Part shown: piece after piece, positions 31,498 to 41,160 of the stretch
Numbering within the stretch: the first letter of the stretch is position 1
Layout: each line of letters starts with the position of its first letter
From: Clostridiales bacterium
Lineage (GTDB): Bacteria > Bacillota > Clostridia > Christensenellales > Pumilibacteraceae
Direction of reading: 5' to 3'
DNA: 64,000 nt
NCBI GenBank assembly: GCA_029055565.1
Contig: JAIDCZ010000027.1
Span: 1-64,000, forward strand
The notes under the pieces: generated by a model
Databases searched by the model: none
What the model saw: the letters and a program-made list of their open reading frames with translations, nothing else
Told to the model about the DNA's origin: nothing
Translations under genes and position numbers: made by a program

Positions 31498-31996
31498 ACA
31501 CCGCCACTTCCCTCAGCCTATCGCCGTCGACGGTAAGCTCGCGCTTGTCCTCGTCGTACTCGGCGTTGAGCGCCTTTATAAACGCAAACGTCATTTCGCC
31601 GCGCTCGGTAGCGACAGTAAATACGTCGGCGGCACCGAACGACTGCACGGACTTGACGGTGCCAATGCTTTGACAGCCGTCAGCCGACTTTGAAACCAGC
31701 GTAGCGCCGACCACGTCGTCTATAAAGAACTCGCCGTCGTCCAAAGCAACGGCCGCGGCACGGTCAATCTGCAACAGCTTGTTGCGCAAAGTTTCGGCGG
31801 CGTTTCGGTCGTCAATGCCGGCAAGCTTTAGGTACACGTCGCCGCCGCTTACGCGCACTGCGGAAAGCTTGTACGCAACGTTATCTATATACACCGCTTT
31901 AAGCACGTAAAAGCGCGACGGGTCGTTGGTCATTGGTCTGACCTTGACTTCGCCGCGCACGCCTTGCGGTTTTGTAATTTGTCCTACGGTAATCAA
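31487..31996 (-). CDS. rimM: 16S rRNA maturation factor RimM
   Basis: RimM binds 30S protein S19 and assists late 16S processing. The 169-residue protein shows the N-terminal QITKPQGVRGEVKVRPMTND motif and a PRC-barrel C-terminal domain with FIDDVVGATLV. Between khpA and trmD as usual. Confidence 0.95.
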   Translation of the reverse strand: MITVGQITKPQGVRGEVKVRPMTNDPSRFYVLKAVYIDNVAYKLSAVRVSGGDVYLKLAGIDDRNAAETLRNKLLQIDRAAAVALDDGEFFIDDVVGATLVSKSADGCQSIGTVKSVQSFGAADVFTVATERGEMTFAFIKALNAEYDEDKRELTVDGDRLREVAVYED

Positions 31997-32001
31997 AAGT
32001 G

Positions 32002-32220
32002 CTACTCGTCTATTTCCACGGAGCAGTTTCTGCCCCGTTTAGCCGACGCCGCTTTTACCACAGAACGAATGGATTTGATAATACGGCCTTGCTTGCCGAT
32101 AATCTTGCCGATATCGTCCTTGGCTACCTTGACGGTAATTACTTCGCCATCCTCTTGAACCGACACTTCGTCCTTGTTGTCGACGAGCGCGGTAACAATG
32201 TAGTTTACAAGCTCGGTCAT
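32002..32220 (-). CDS. khpA: KH-domain RNA-binding protein KhpA
   Basis: This 72-residue protein is a single KH domain with the GKQG loop (KIIGKQGRIIKSIRSVVKAA). KhpA forms complexes with KhpB and binds many RNAs in Firmicutes. It sits 6 bases after rpsP, the conserved location. Confidence 0.95.
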   Translation of the reverse strand: MTELVNYIVTALVDNKDEVSVQEDGEVITVKVAKDDIGKIIGKQGRIIKSIRSVVKAASAKRGRNCSVEIDE

Positions 32221-32226
32221 TGCGTA

Positions 32227-32517
32227 TTATTCCGCCTTTTTCTTCTTTTCGACCTTGGTCTTTTGCGTGGACTTTTTGGTATCCATAGCGCCCGACTTTA
32301 CGAGCAACGCACGCACGGTATCGGTGGGTTGCGCGCCGTTTTTAATCCACTGCTTAGCCTTTTCAACGTCTACCTTAAGGCCGTCGTCAAGGTGCGGATC
32401 GTACGTGCCGAGAATGTCGATAAAACGACCGTCACGCGGCGAGCGCGAATCGGCAACGATAATGCGGTAGAATGGGGATTTGTGATCGCCCATACGGGTA
32501 AGTCTGATTTTAACCAT
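32227..32517 (-). CDS. rpsP: 30S ribosomal protein S16
   Basis: The 96-residue protein has the S16 pattern [34 protein letters not shown] and LGTYDPH. A lysine-rich tail ([14 protein letters not shown]) extends the core. It lies between ffh and khpA. Confidence 0.98.
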   Translation of the reverse strand: MVKIRLTRMGDHKSPFYRIIVADSRSPRDGRFIDILGTYDPHLDDGLKVDVEKAKQWIKNGAQPTDTVRALLVKSGAMDTKKSTQKTKVEKKKKAE

Positions 32518-32581
32518 GATATGTTTTCTCCTTGAATTGGTTTTTATTGTAGTTGAATTAACAGAGTCAATGCGGTTATGC

Positions 32582-33925
32582 TTAGCGAAATCTGCGCTTT
32601 TGGCGAATAATCTTTTGCGGTTGCATAGGCATTTTTCCGCTTTGCGCGGCCTTCATCATTTCGCGCGTTTGATCGTACTGCTTTAATAGTGCGTTCACCT
32701 CTTGCACGGTGGTACCGCTGCCCGCCGCAATGCGCTTACGGCGCGAGGCCTTGATAACTTCCGGATGGTTGCGCTCGTACGGCGTCATTGAAAGTATGAT
32801 TGCCTTGTACTTGTTTATGCGCTCGTCTATCTGCTTGGAATCGACGTTGGCTCTGCTCATACCGGGGATCATTGCCACGACGTCGTTTATATCGCCCATT
32901 TTGGCAAGCGACTTGAATTGCGTTAAAAAATCCTCCAGCGTGAACTTGTTTTCGCGCATGCGCTTTTCCATTTTTTTAAGCTCTTCCTCAGAAACCGCCT
33001 CTTGCGCTTTTTCAATAAGCGACAAAACGTCGCCCATGCCGAGTATGCGGGACGCCATACGGTCGGGATAGAACGGTTCTATATCGGAGGGCTTTTCGCC
33101 GGTGCCGCAAAACTTGATCGGCTTTCCGGTTACAGAGCGAATGGACAGCGCCGCACCGCCGCGCGTATCACCGTCCAGCTTGGTAAGGATAACGCCTGTA
33201 ATATCCAACTGTTCGTTAAAGGTTTTGGCAACGTTTACAGCGTCTTGACCGGTCATGGAATCGACGGTTAGCAATATCTCGGTCGGATTGGTCTTTTGCT
33301 TGATTTCCTTAAGCTCGTTCATAAGCTCTTCGTTTATATGCAAGCGACCGGCGGTATCTATAATAACGGTATCGTAACCGAGCTTTATGGCTTGCTCAAC
33401 CGCGTTGGCGGCGATTTTTACCGGATTGCCGGTACCTTGCTCGAACACCGGAATATTGACCTTTTTTCCGACTACTTGAAGCTGATTGATAGCCGCGGGA
33501 CGGTAAACGTCGCACGCCGCAAACATAGGCTTTTTGCCTTGTTTGGTAAGGTACGCGCCCAGCTTGCCGCAAAACGTGGTTTTACCGGCGCCTTGAAGTC
33601 CGCACATCATAATTACGGTGGGCGGCTTGGACGACACTTCCAGCTTGGAGTTTGTAGAACCCATAAGCGCCACAAGCTCCTCGTTGACTATTTTTACAAC
33701 TTGCTGTCCGGGGGTGAGCGACTTTAGCACTTGCTCGCCCACGGCCTTTTCGGACACTCGCGCAACGAAGTCCTTAACTACTGCGTAGTTGACGTCGGCC
33801 TCCAACAGAGCAATGCGAATCTCCCGCATGGCTTGCTTAATTTCGCCCTCGGTCAGCTTTCCGCGCGACGTTATTTTGGAAAAAACGTTGCCTAATTTGT
33901 CCGCTAACGATGAGAATAAACCCAT
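32582..33925 (-). CDS. ffh: Signal recognition particle protein Ffh
   Basis: Ffh binds SRP RNA and signal peptides. The 447-residue protein has an NG domain with P-loop GLQGAGKTT at about 109-117, [23 protein letters not shown], and a methionine-rich M domain from about 310 on ([18 protein letters not shown]...[16 protein letters not shown]). No SRP RNA gene was seen in the window. Confidence 0.98.
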   Translation of the reverse strand: MGLFSSLADKLGNVFSKITSRGKLTEGEIKQAMREIRIALLEADVNYAVVKDFVARVSEKAVGEQVLKSLTPGQQVVKIVNEELVALMGSTNSKLEVSSKPPTVIMMCGLQGAGKTTFCGKLGAYLTKQGKKPMFAACDVYRPAAINQLQVVGKKVNIPVFEQGTGNPVKIAANAVEQAIKLGYDTVIIDTAGRLHINEELMNELKEIKQKTNPTEILLTVDSMTGQDAVNVAKTFNEQLDITGVILTKLDGDTRGGAALSIRSVTGKPIKFCGTGEKPSDIEPFYPDRMASRILGMGDVLSLIEKAQEAVSEEELKKMEKRMRENKFTLEDFLTQFKSLAKMGDINDVVAMIPGMSRANVDSKQIDERINKYKAIILSMTPYERNHPEVIKASRRKRIAAGSGTTVQEVNALLKQYDQTREMMKAAQSGKMPMQPQKIIRQKRRFR

Positions 33926-33941
33926 AACCTTTTACTACCCT

Positions 33942-34247
33942 TTACCGCAATGCGGTAACTATTTGACGTAACTGCCGTTTGGCGCGGTCTACGTCGACGT
34001 CGATAACGCTAAGCACGCTATCTATTTGCTGTTGAAGCTCGTCCGAATTTTCCACTACTTTAAGCTTGGCTTCGTACTCCAAAAGCTGTTTTTCCGCTTG
34101 CTTGATACTGCACAGCGCCGCTTGCCGAGTGATGCCGAAGTTTTCCGCAATCTCCGCCAGCGACAAATCGTCGTCGTAATAGTTGCGGATAATCTCCAGC
34201 CTATGCGGTGTGAGAAGCGCGCCGTACGCGTCGCACAACCTTGTCAT
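33942..34247 (-). CDS. ylxM: YlxM-like helix-turn-helix protein
   Basis: YlxM-family proteins are small sigma-70 region-4-like proteins that work with SRP. The product has AEIAENFGITRQAALCSIKQAEKQL, a clear helix-turn-helix. ATG 34247 has AAGGA seven bases upstream and matches the family start; an ATG at 34265 lacks a site. First gene of the ylxM-ffh-rpsP transcript. Confidence 0.92.
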   Translation of the reverse strand: MTRLCDAYGALLTPHRLEIIRNYYDDDLSLAEIAENFGITRQAALCSIKQAEKQLLEYEAKLKVVENSDELQQQIDSVLSVIDVDVDRAKRQLRQIVTALR

Positions 34248-34270
34248 ACTTAAATCCTTACTCATAATGA

Positions 34271-34300
34271 ACGGTGTAAAGTAAATTTACTTTACACCGT
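34271..34300. promoter_or_regulatory. Perfect 30-bp palindrome at the predicted ylxM transcription start
   Basis: Bases 34271-34285 are the exact reverse complement of 34286-34300, with no spacer (core GTAAATTTAC). It overlaps the predicted +1 of the ylxM promoter and ends 23 bases before the chosen ylxM start. It has no T run, so it is not a normal terminator. It could be an operator for a dimeric regulator, or a 5' RNA hairpin. Confidence 0.6.
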
Positions 34301-34301
34301 G

Positions 34302-34330
34302 ATTATACAACAAATATTTGAATATTGCAA
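34302..34330 (-). promoter_or_regulatory. Promoter of ylxM-ffh operon
   Basis: TTGCAA (34325-34330) and TATAAT (34302-34307) are exactly 17 bases apart on the minus strand. The transcript would start near 34295, inside the palindrome at 34271-34300. Confidence 0.75.
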
Positions 34331-34352
34331 CTGTTTTGACGGTAATATTAAA

Positions 34353-36413
34353 TTATTTTTCTACCTTGGTTTGATTAACGCAATCGTACGTTACTACGCC
34401 GCCCGATTTTTTTACGTTGCGCATAAGTCCCATTTGGGGATTGCACATAATAAACGACGGTTCGCCGTTGTACGATTGAATTATATCGTAAATACCGTAA
34501 TAAATACCGAAGTCCCTATTGCTACGCATAGCCGCTGCCTTAGTCATATCAAACGCAAACGGATAATGCACGCTACCGTCGGGCGCAACGTATTTGCAGA
34601 TATACAGCGTTTTTATACCGTTGCCAGAAGCATCGTTTATTTTTGCGGCAAACTGCGCTATTATCTCCGTATCCAAATCGCACGACTGCGTAGGACTGTT
34701 CTTTTTAAACGCGTTATCATCAATCCTATCCTTTGCCGTTTGCATTACTTCGGGGATACTTTCACGATACTCCGCAATCAGTTTTTCATTGCCGGTCAGC
34801 AATGCGTATTCGCCTATCAAGCCGTACGCTTCCTCGGCAAACGCCGGTTCCTTGGTCGCGTTTTTAAAGCATTCCACACACCTATCGTCGTGCCGTCTTT
34901 TGTATACGTACCCTTTGGCAAAATTAGCAGAAGCCACGCGGTCGCCGTCGGCAATCATTTTGTCGGCCAATATCAGCGTGCGGTCGTCGTCTATGCCGAG
35001 CAACGCCCTAAGCGCTTCCTCTCTCGCACCACCGCTCAATTCGCTACCGCTTGCTTCCGCTTTGTCCAGAGCGTCGATAGCCGCCTTGCGCTGAACGTAA
35101 GCTTGCTCGCGCTGTTCGGCATAGCTATCACGACTTAATCCGTCGATATACGAATCGGCACGCTCTATTACGCGCTGTTGCTCCACTACGTACATGGGGT
35201 CGCTTTCTGTCGCGTTGGCGTTGCAATCATTAACGTCCAGCCCAAAGCTTTGTATACGCATACGCGCGGTGGGATGCGTGTCCACTTGCGCGGGCAGTTC
35301 CTTTATCAGCTCGTCATGCCAAAAATCGCCGTACTTTTGATAGAACTTTAAATACGTTTTATAGTCAATCGTCGCGTAATCGCCGTGCGGAGTTTCCGAC
35401 TCGAAAAAGTAGTAGTCCAATTCCGGCACCGGCATTTTAAAGTACTTTGCTATCATTTCCGTCTTAGCAAGCGCGTCGGCAAAGCTTCCGTTACCGTCCA
35501 AACGCCTAACCGTATCGTCTGCCGCACGTTCCTTGTCGATTGCGGAAAAGGTCTTGTAAAACTCGATATTCAGCCCTAAGACTTGCGCAACGCTCTTGAA
35601 CAGCAGTAAACGCGACAGCATAGTTACGGTATTCAGTGCGTCACAATCCCAACGCTCTTGTATGCGCTCAAGCCGTTTGCCGCGACTGACGTCGGCATTT
35701 ACGACGTGTGCAAATTCGTGTAGCATTACCGCATACAGCTCGTCGCTCGTCAGCAACGCGGCTTCCTTGTACCCTATCGTTACGTACGCAATGCCGCGGT
35801 AAGCGCTTACAGACACGCCATTACCAACCAAAAAAAGCTTGATTTTTCCGTTATACCCAACCGCCGTTGCGGCACGCTCAGCCGTTTTGCGCATAAGCGG
35901 GAAATCGTTGGCAGTCAGTTCTACTTCCAACTGATTAAAGTCGTTGTCTATTGGCTTGAACAATATATCGATTACACTACCCAGCAGATACAATATAACC
36001 AGCAACAGTGCTACCGAGCTGTCCGCGCCGATACCGATTCTGCCGCCGGCAAAAGCACCTAAGCAAAGCAATGCAAAAATCAGCGCAAGATATACGTATG
36101 CAAGCACAACTATGCGCACAGTCTTTTTGCGCACACCGGTTATATCGCTTTGCGCCTTAATACGAATACCGTTAAAATAATCGAACAACTCGCGCGTATT
36201 CATTTTTCTGAACTTGCGCGATAGAATGAAACCGGCGACAACGTTTATAACGCACAGCAATCCTATTACGCCGAGCGAAACTGCCAAAACGATATTCCAA
36301 ATATCGTTTCCGTCGTCAGTTTCGAGCCCTATTACCCAAAACGTCATAAGAATTACGGCGGCCGCCACGTACACCAATACGTTGTACAAAACATTCTTAA
36401 ATCTTTTACTCAT
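34353..36413 (-). CDS. M48-family membrane metalloprotease
   Basis: The 686-residue protein has membrane segments near 10-30, 40-65, 100-122 and 133-152, then a zinc protease domain with HEFAH at 232-236 (MLHEFAHVVNAD) and a downstream Glu in AIDKERAADD that fits the third ligand. The C-terminal half (about 440-570) has TPR-like helices (Ala/Asp-rich, YAEQREQAYVQRKAAIDAL) and an unassigned end domain. It resembles HtpX/YugP-type proteases by domain layout, but the target is unknown. It stands alone between the ftsY terminator and the ylxM promoter, in the middle of the conserved SRP cluster. Confidence 0.88.
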   Translation of the reverse strand: MSKRFKNVLYNVLVYVAAAVILMTFWVIGLETDDGNDIWNIVLAVSLGVIGLLCVINVVAGFILSRKFRKMNTRELFDYFNGIRIKAQSDITGVRKKTVRIVVLAYVYLALIFALLCLGAFAGGRIGIGADSSVALLLVILYLLGSVIDILFKPIDNDFNQLEVELTANDFPLMRKTAERAATAVGYNGKIKLFLVGNGVSVSAYRGIAYVTIGYKEAALLTSDELYAVMLHEFAHVVNADVSRGKRLERIQERWDCDALNTVTMLSRLLLFKSVAQVLGLNIEFYKTFSAIDKERAADDTVRRLDGNGSFADALAKTEMIAKYFKMPVPELDYYFFESETPHGDYATIDYKTYLKFYQKYGDFWHDELIKELPAQVDTHPTARMRIQSFGLDVNDCNANATESDPMYVVEQQRVIERADSYIDGLSRDSYAEQREQAYVQRKAAIDALDKAEASGSELSGGAREEALRALLGIDDDRTLILADKMIADGDRVASANFAKGYVYKRRHDDRCVECFKNATKEPAFAEEAYGLIGEYALLTGNEKLIAEYRESIPEVMQTAKDRIDDNAFKKNSPTQSCDLDTEIIAQFAAKINDASGNGIKTLYICKYVAPDGSVHYPFAFDMTKAAAMRSNRDFGIYYGIYDIIQSYNGEPSFIMCNPQMGLMRNVKKSGGVVTYDCVNQTKVEK

Positions 36414-36434
36414 ATGTTATCCCCAAAGTAATAC

Positions 36435-36465
36435 AAAAATGACTGACGGAAAGTCAGTCGTTTTT
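36435..36465 (-). terminator. Terminator between ftsY and the M48 protease gene
   Basis: GACTGAC (36441-36447) pairs with GTCAGTC (36453-36459) and is flanked by an A run on the left and a T run on the right, so it could act on both strands. It ends the smc-ftsY transcript. Confidence 0.8.
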
Positions 36466-36482
36466 GCGTAACTATCAATAAA

Positions 36483-37385
36483 TCAATCACCCATTATGCC
36501 GGCTACGAAGTCCTCGGCGTCAAAGTCCTCGAGGTCGTCAATTCCCTCGCCTACGCCCACGTACACGACCGGAACGTTAAGCTCGCCGGCTATAGCCAGC
36601 ACCACGCCACCCTTAGCCGTGCCGTCCAGCTTGGTAAGCACTATGCCGTCTATATCTATAGCTTCGTTAAACAAATCGACTTGCGATATGGCGTTTTGTC
36701 CGGTAGTGGCGTCAAGCACTATATAATTGTACACCGTTGCGTCCGGCAACTCCCTATCGACAACGCGGGAAATCTTTTTAAGCTCCTCCATGAGGTTCTT
36801 TTTGTTATGAAGTCGGCCGGCGGTATCAACGAGCAGTACGTCGCCTTTTTTGCTCTTTACGCTCTGCGCCGCGTCGTACACGACTGCCGCCGGGTCTGCG
36901 CCTTCCGCGTGCTTTATTATACGCACGCCGGCGCGCTCCGCCCATACGGTAAGCTGATCGGCCGCCGCCGCACGGAAGGTATCCGCCGCCGCAATCGTAA
37001 CCGATTTGCCCATTTTTTTGAACTTTTTTGCAAGCTTGCCGATTGCCGTGGTTTTGCCCACGCCGTTCACGCCGGACAGCATAATAACTAGCGGATAGTC
37101 GTATTCCAGCTTTTCGTTTTCCTCCAAAAGCTCAACGAGAATGTTCTTTAACAAGTCCCTAACGATAGCGGTGTCGCGCACGTGGTTTTTATCTATTTCG
37201 TCCTTTAGCCTATCCATTATCTGATCGGTAGTTTCGGCACCGATATCGGAGGTCAACAGCGTTTCCTCCAGCTCGTCGTAAAAGTCGTCGGTAAGCACGC
37301 CGCCGGTAAACAGCTTGTTCAGCTTGTACGCAATAGCTTCCTTAGTGCGCTTAAGTCCGTCCTTTATTTTGGAAAACAGTCCCAT
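36483..37385 (-). CDS. ftsY: SRP receptor FtsY
   Basis: FtsY docks SRP to the membrane. The 300-residue protein is essentially the NG domain (P-loop GVNGVGKTT at 105-113, DTAGRLHNKKNLM, TKLDGTAKGG) and lacks the long acidic A-domain seen in E. coli. It lies 25 bases after smc. Confidence 0.97.
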   Translation of the reverse strand: MGLFSKIKDGLKRTKEAIAYKLNKLFTGGVLTDDFYDELEETLLTSDIGAETTDQIMDRLKDEIDKNHVRDTAIVRDLLKNILVELLEENEKLEYDYPLVIMLSGVNGVGKTTAIGKLAKKFKKMGKSVTIAAADTFRAAAADQLTVWAERAGVRIIKHAEGADPAAVVYDAAQSVKSKKGDVLLVDTAGRLHNKKNLMEELKKISRVVDRELPDATVYNYIVLDATTGQNAISQVDLFNEAIDIDGIVLTKLDGTAKGGVVLAIAGELNVPVVYVGVGEGIDDLEDFDAEDFVAGIMGD

Positions 37386-37410
37386 AATTCACCCTTTACC
37401 GATTAGTATA

Positions 37411-40400
37411 TTAGTTATCGTTCTTTGCCTTAACGGATACGGCGTTTTGAAGCGCGTCGCTCAAGCGCACCGATACGATTGTGGATACGCCTTCCTCCTC
37501 CATAGTTACGCCGTACAAGCAGTCCGCTTGCTCCATAGTCGGTTTTCTGTGCGTAATGACGATAAACTGCGTGTCTGCCGAAAAGCGCTTGATCATGGCG
37601 GCAACCCTCGCAACGTTGGCGTCGTCGAGTGCCGCCTCGATTTCGTCCAGCATGCAGAACGGCATGGGACGAAGCTTCATGATTGCGAACATTATGGCTA
37701 TAGCGGTAAGCGTTTTTTCGCCGCCCGAGAAAAGCGATATTGATTGAAGGTTTTTGGACGGCGGCTGTGCGATAATCTCTATACCGCGCAACAGCGGATC
37801 CTCGTTTTCGGTAAGCTGCAAGTCGGCATTGCCGCCGCCAAACAGCTCGCGGAAGTAGTTTTTAAAGTTTTCGCGAATTTGCTCGAAGCAATTATCGAAG
37901 TCACGCATCATGTTTGCGGACATTTCCTTGATAACGCGCTCCTCGTCGGCAAGGCTCTTCATCATGTCGTCGCGTTGCTCGGAAAGCTTGCCCACCTTTT
38001 GCGACAGCTCTTGCGCTTCCTCTATTGCGTTTTCGTTGATACTGCCGAGGTTGACTATGCGTCGGCGGAGCTTGGCAATTTCTATCTCGCCGTTTGCCGC
38101 GTCGTAGTTTTCCTCTTTGAATTCCAAACAGCCTTCGTATGCAAGCTCGTAGTTTTCGTAAATAGCGGCTTGCATGTTTTCCATATTTACGTCCACTTGC
38201 GCAAGCAAAATTTCTTGCTCGTGCTTTTGTTCGGTGAACTGCGATATTCTGTCGGTAATCTCCAGCCTTGCTTTGTCGCTATCCGCGGACTTGGCGTTAA
38301 GGTCGGACTTGTGCTGTAACAGCGCTTCGAGCTTGGCTTGAATCTCTTGTCTGCGCTTGTCGTTGCCGTCCGAATTGCTTACGGACAACTCCTTTATCTT
38401 TTCGTCACACTCGCGAACGGTTTGGTTGTTGCGGTTGATTATTCCGTTGTTAATCTCCAAACGCGACGTAGTGGAAACGGCCTCGCTCTTTAACCGCGCA
38501 ATTTCGGTTTGCAACGCCTCCACGTCCTTTTGCAACGTGACCATTTGCAAATCCTTGGCGGCAACGCCGTCGCGCAGCATATCGCGCTCGGCACGCAACG
38601 CTTCCAACTCCTTGTTTTTGCGTGCGTTCTCCTCGCTACGCTCGTCCACGCTCATTTCGTCTTGGTTTTGCTCAACCGCGTCGAGGTCCGCGTTGGTTTC
38701 CGCAAGCCTCGCAACGAGCATTTCCAGCGTGCCCTTGTCGCCGGACAAACTCTCCGTAAGCATAGTAAGCTCGTCGCGTAATGCATTGCTCTGCGCCGAC
38801 TTGGCCGCTTCTGCAAGGTCGTACTCGTGAATATCCTCGGTAAGCTCGCGCACGCGCTTGATAAGCGACTCGTTTTTGGCAGTAAGCGTGTCGCGCTCGC
38901 TCTGCAATCCGTCTATGCGCGCCTTAAGCGCGTCGGTTTGCGTAATAATATCCTTAAGCGTGCGCTCGTGCGAGAACACGTTGGACGCGTCCGACTTTTT
39001 GCTACCGCCGGTAATTGCGCCTTGCGGCGTAACTATATCCCCGTCCAGCGTGACGATACGGAACCCGTACTTACTGTCGCGCGCAAGCGCAACTGCAGTG
39101 TCCATGTCGTCCACGATAACAGTACTGCCCAGCAAACCGCTGATAACCGAATCGAATATCGGGTCGTAGTCGAGCGCGTTGGTTGCAATACCGAAGCAAC
39201 CCTTTCTGTTTAGCAACGGCATTAGCGCCTTGTCTATTGCGCGCGGCCTAAAGCTGGTTATGGGAAGGAATGTCGCTCGGCCGTACTTATTGGCCTTTAA
39301 GTGCTCTACGAGCAGTTTTGCGTCGTCCTCGTCCTTGGTTACTATATTGTTTACGGCATTGCCGAGCGCCATATCAACAGCCGCTTCAAAGCCGTCCTTA
39401 ACGGTTATAACTTGTCCGATAACGCCGACAACAGCCTTTTTGATGCGCTCGTTGTTTTGCGCGTCGTCAAGCAGCTTGCGCACGGCGTGGGTAAACGCGT
39501 CACGCTGAACGTCCTCCAGTACACGCTTGCGAGAAAGCAACGCCGAATAGTCTTGCTTGGCTTGGCTTATTTCTCCGCCCAAGGCAGCAAGTCTTGCAAC
39601 GATATTCGTGTTCTCGGCAGACGTTTCGTCCTTTTGCGCAATAAGTCCGTCGCGCTCGGCACGTAGGGCTTGTAGTTGCTCGCCTTTGGTCTTTATACTT
39701 TCGGTTTGCTCGGCAATCTTGGATTCGAAATCGGCTATTCTGCCGTTAATCTCCTCGATCTGCGCCGTAAGATTAGTGCGTTCTGCGGACAGCTCGCCAA
39801 CGCTACGGTTGACGGCGGCGCGGCGCTCCATTGCCGCAAGCAAGGCGCGACGTGCCGTGTTAATCTTTTCTTGTTCCTCAACAACTATATCGGACAGCCG
39901 AGTGTATTCGGCGTTGATCTTGTCGTACTCCTCTTTGGTTAGTTTGAGCGCGTCCGACTTGCGCCTAAGCTCGTCTTGCTTTTCGGCGGCGGTTACGGTA
40001 AGTACGCCGTAATTATCGTTAAGCGCAGTGTTGGTCGCCATAAGCGAACGCGTTTGCGCGCTGAGGTGCTCTATCTGCTGTTTGTATAGGTTAATTTGAC
40101 CGGCTGTCTTTTCCTTGTCAACCGTCAAATTAGTAAGAGCAGTGTGGTACTTGTCAAGCTGGGAATCTATGGTTTGCAGCTCGGCCATGGCGGAATTATA
40201 GCTTTCCGTCGCGTCGGCATATGCGCGCTGTTGTTCTTTTATCTGTTCGTCAATGCCGGCAATAACCGCGGAAAGCTGATCTTTAGTTCCGGACGCTGTT
40301 TCGTAACGGTTGATATAAAGGTTGATTTCGTGATGCTTAAGCCGCTCTTTAATATCGCGGTACTGGCGAGTCTTTTCGGCTTGACGAGCAAGCGGTGCCA

Positions 40401-41010
40401 AACGCTCGGTGTCGTTGCTCAATATGTCGTTAAGGCGCACGAGGTTTTCGCGCGTACGCGCGTTTTTGCGTTCCGCCTCGTTCTTTTTGAACTTATACTT
40501 GGTAATACCCGCCGCTTCCTCGAATACGGCACGACGATCCTCGGGCTTGGCGTTGATTATTTCCATAACCCTGCCCTGGCCGATAATGGTATAACCCTCT
40601 ATGGCAAATCCGGCGTCGCGCAGCATGTCGTTTATGTCGCGCAGCTTGCACTGACTGCCGTTTATGTAATATTCGCTCTCGCCCGAACGGAAAAGCTTAC
40701 GCGCAATAACGACTTCCTCAAACTCGCACGACGGAAACAGCGAACGATTGTGGTTGTCAAAAGTAAGCGCAACCTCCGCATAGGATAACGCCTTACGCTT
40801 TTTGGATCCGTTAAATATAACGTCCATCATTTTTGAACCACGCAAAAGCTTTGCCGACTGCTCACCGAGAACCCAGCGCACGGCGTCTGCAACGTTACTC
40901 TTTCCGCAACCGTTGGGACCAACGATTGCCGTTATGCCTTCACCGAACTTAACTTCCAGTCTGTTGGCAAAGGATTTGAACCCGATTAGGGCGAGTTTTT
41001 TGAACTTCAA
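37411..41010 (-). CDS. smc: Chromosome segregation ATPase SMC
   Basis: SMC, 1199 residues, forms the condensin core. It has Walker A GPNGCGKS (31-38), a long coiled coil, a hinge near 510-650 (VIGQVITVKDGFEAAVDMALGNAV), a second coiled coil, the signature FSGGEKTLTAIA and Walker B CMLDEIEAALDD. The partners ScpA and ScpB are not in this window. It has its own promoter and precedes ftsY, as in Firmicutes. Confidence 0.98.
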   Translation of the reverse strand: MKFKKLALIGFKSFANRLEVKFGEGITAIVGPNGCGKSNVADAVRWVLGEQSAKLLRGSKMMDVIFNGSKKRKALSYAEVALTFDNHNRSLFPSCEFEEVVIARKLFRSGESEYYINGSQCKLRDINDMLRDAGFAIEGYTIIGQGRVMEIINAKPEDRRAVFEEAAGITKYKFKKNEAERKNARTRENLVRLNDILSNDTERLAPLARQAEKTRQYRDIKERLKHHEINLYINRYETASGTKDQLSAVIAGIDEQIKEQQRAYADATESYNSAMAELQTIDSQLDKYHTALTNLTVDKEKTAGQINLYKQQIEHLSAQTRSLMATNTALNDNYGVLTVTAAEKQDELRRKSDALKLTKEEYDKINAEYTRLSDIVVEEQEKINTARRALLAAMERRAAVNRSVGELSAERTNLTAQIEEINGRIADFESKIAEQTESIKTKGEQLQALRAERDGLIAQKDETSAENTNIVARLAALGGEISQAKQDYSALLSRKRVLEDVQRDAFTHAVRKLLDDAQNNERIKKAVVGVIGQVITVKDGFEAAVDMALGNAVNNIVTKDEDDAKLLVEHLKANKYGRATFLPITSFRPRAIDKALMPLLNRKGCFGIATNALDYDPIFDSVISGLLGSTVIVDDMDTAVALARDSKYGFRIVTLDGDIVTPQGAITGGSKKSDASNVFSHERTLKDIITQTDALKARIDGLQSERDTLTAKNESLIKRVRELTEDIHEYDLAEAAKSAQSNALRDELTMLTESLSGDKGTLEMLVARLAETNADLDAVEQNQDEMSVDERSEENARKNKELEALRAERDMLRDGVAAKDLQMVTLQKDVEALQTEIARLKSEAVSTTSRLEINNGIINRNNQTVRECDEKIKELSVSNSDGNDKRRQEIQAKLEALLQHKSDLNAKSADSDKARLEITDRISQFTEQKHEQEILLAQVDVNMENMQAAIYENYELAYEGCLEFKEENYDAANGEIEIAKLRRRIVNLGSINENAIEEAQELSQKVGKLSEQRDDMMKSLADEERVIKEMSANMMRDFDNCFEQIRENFKNYFRELFGGGNADLQLTENEDPLLRGIEIIAQPPSKNLQSISLFSGGEKTLTAIAIMFAIMKLRPMPFCMLDEIEAALDDANVARVAAMIKRFSADTQFIVITHRKPTMEQADCLYGVTMEEEGVSTIVSVRLSDALQNAVSVKAKNDN

Positions 41011-41048
41011 GAGTGTTACCAGCTTTTACGCATTTGCGTACATTTAAC

Positions 41049-41077
41049 ATTGTAACATATACGATAAAAAAAATCAA
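41049..41077 (-). promoter_or_regulatory. Promoter of smc-ftsY
   Basis: TTGATT (41072-41077) and TACAAT (41049-41054) are 17 bases apart on the minus strand, 40 bases upstream of the smc start codon. Confidence 0.7.
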
Positions 41078-41160
41078 TAGAAAATAGTAAACTACCCAAA
41101 ATAAAATTTAGCCACCCCCATGATAAGAAGCGGTTAAATCAAGTTAATTCTATGTAATTA

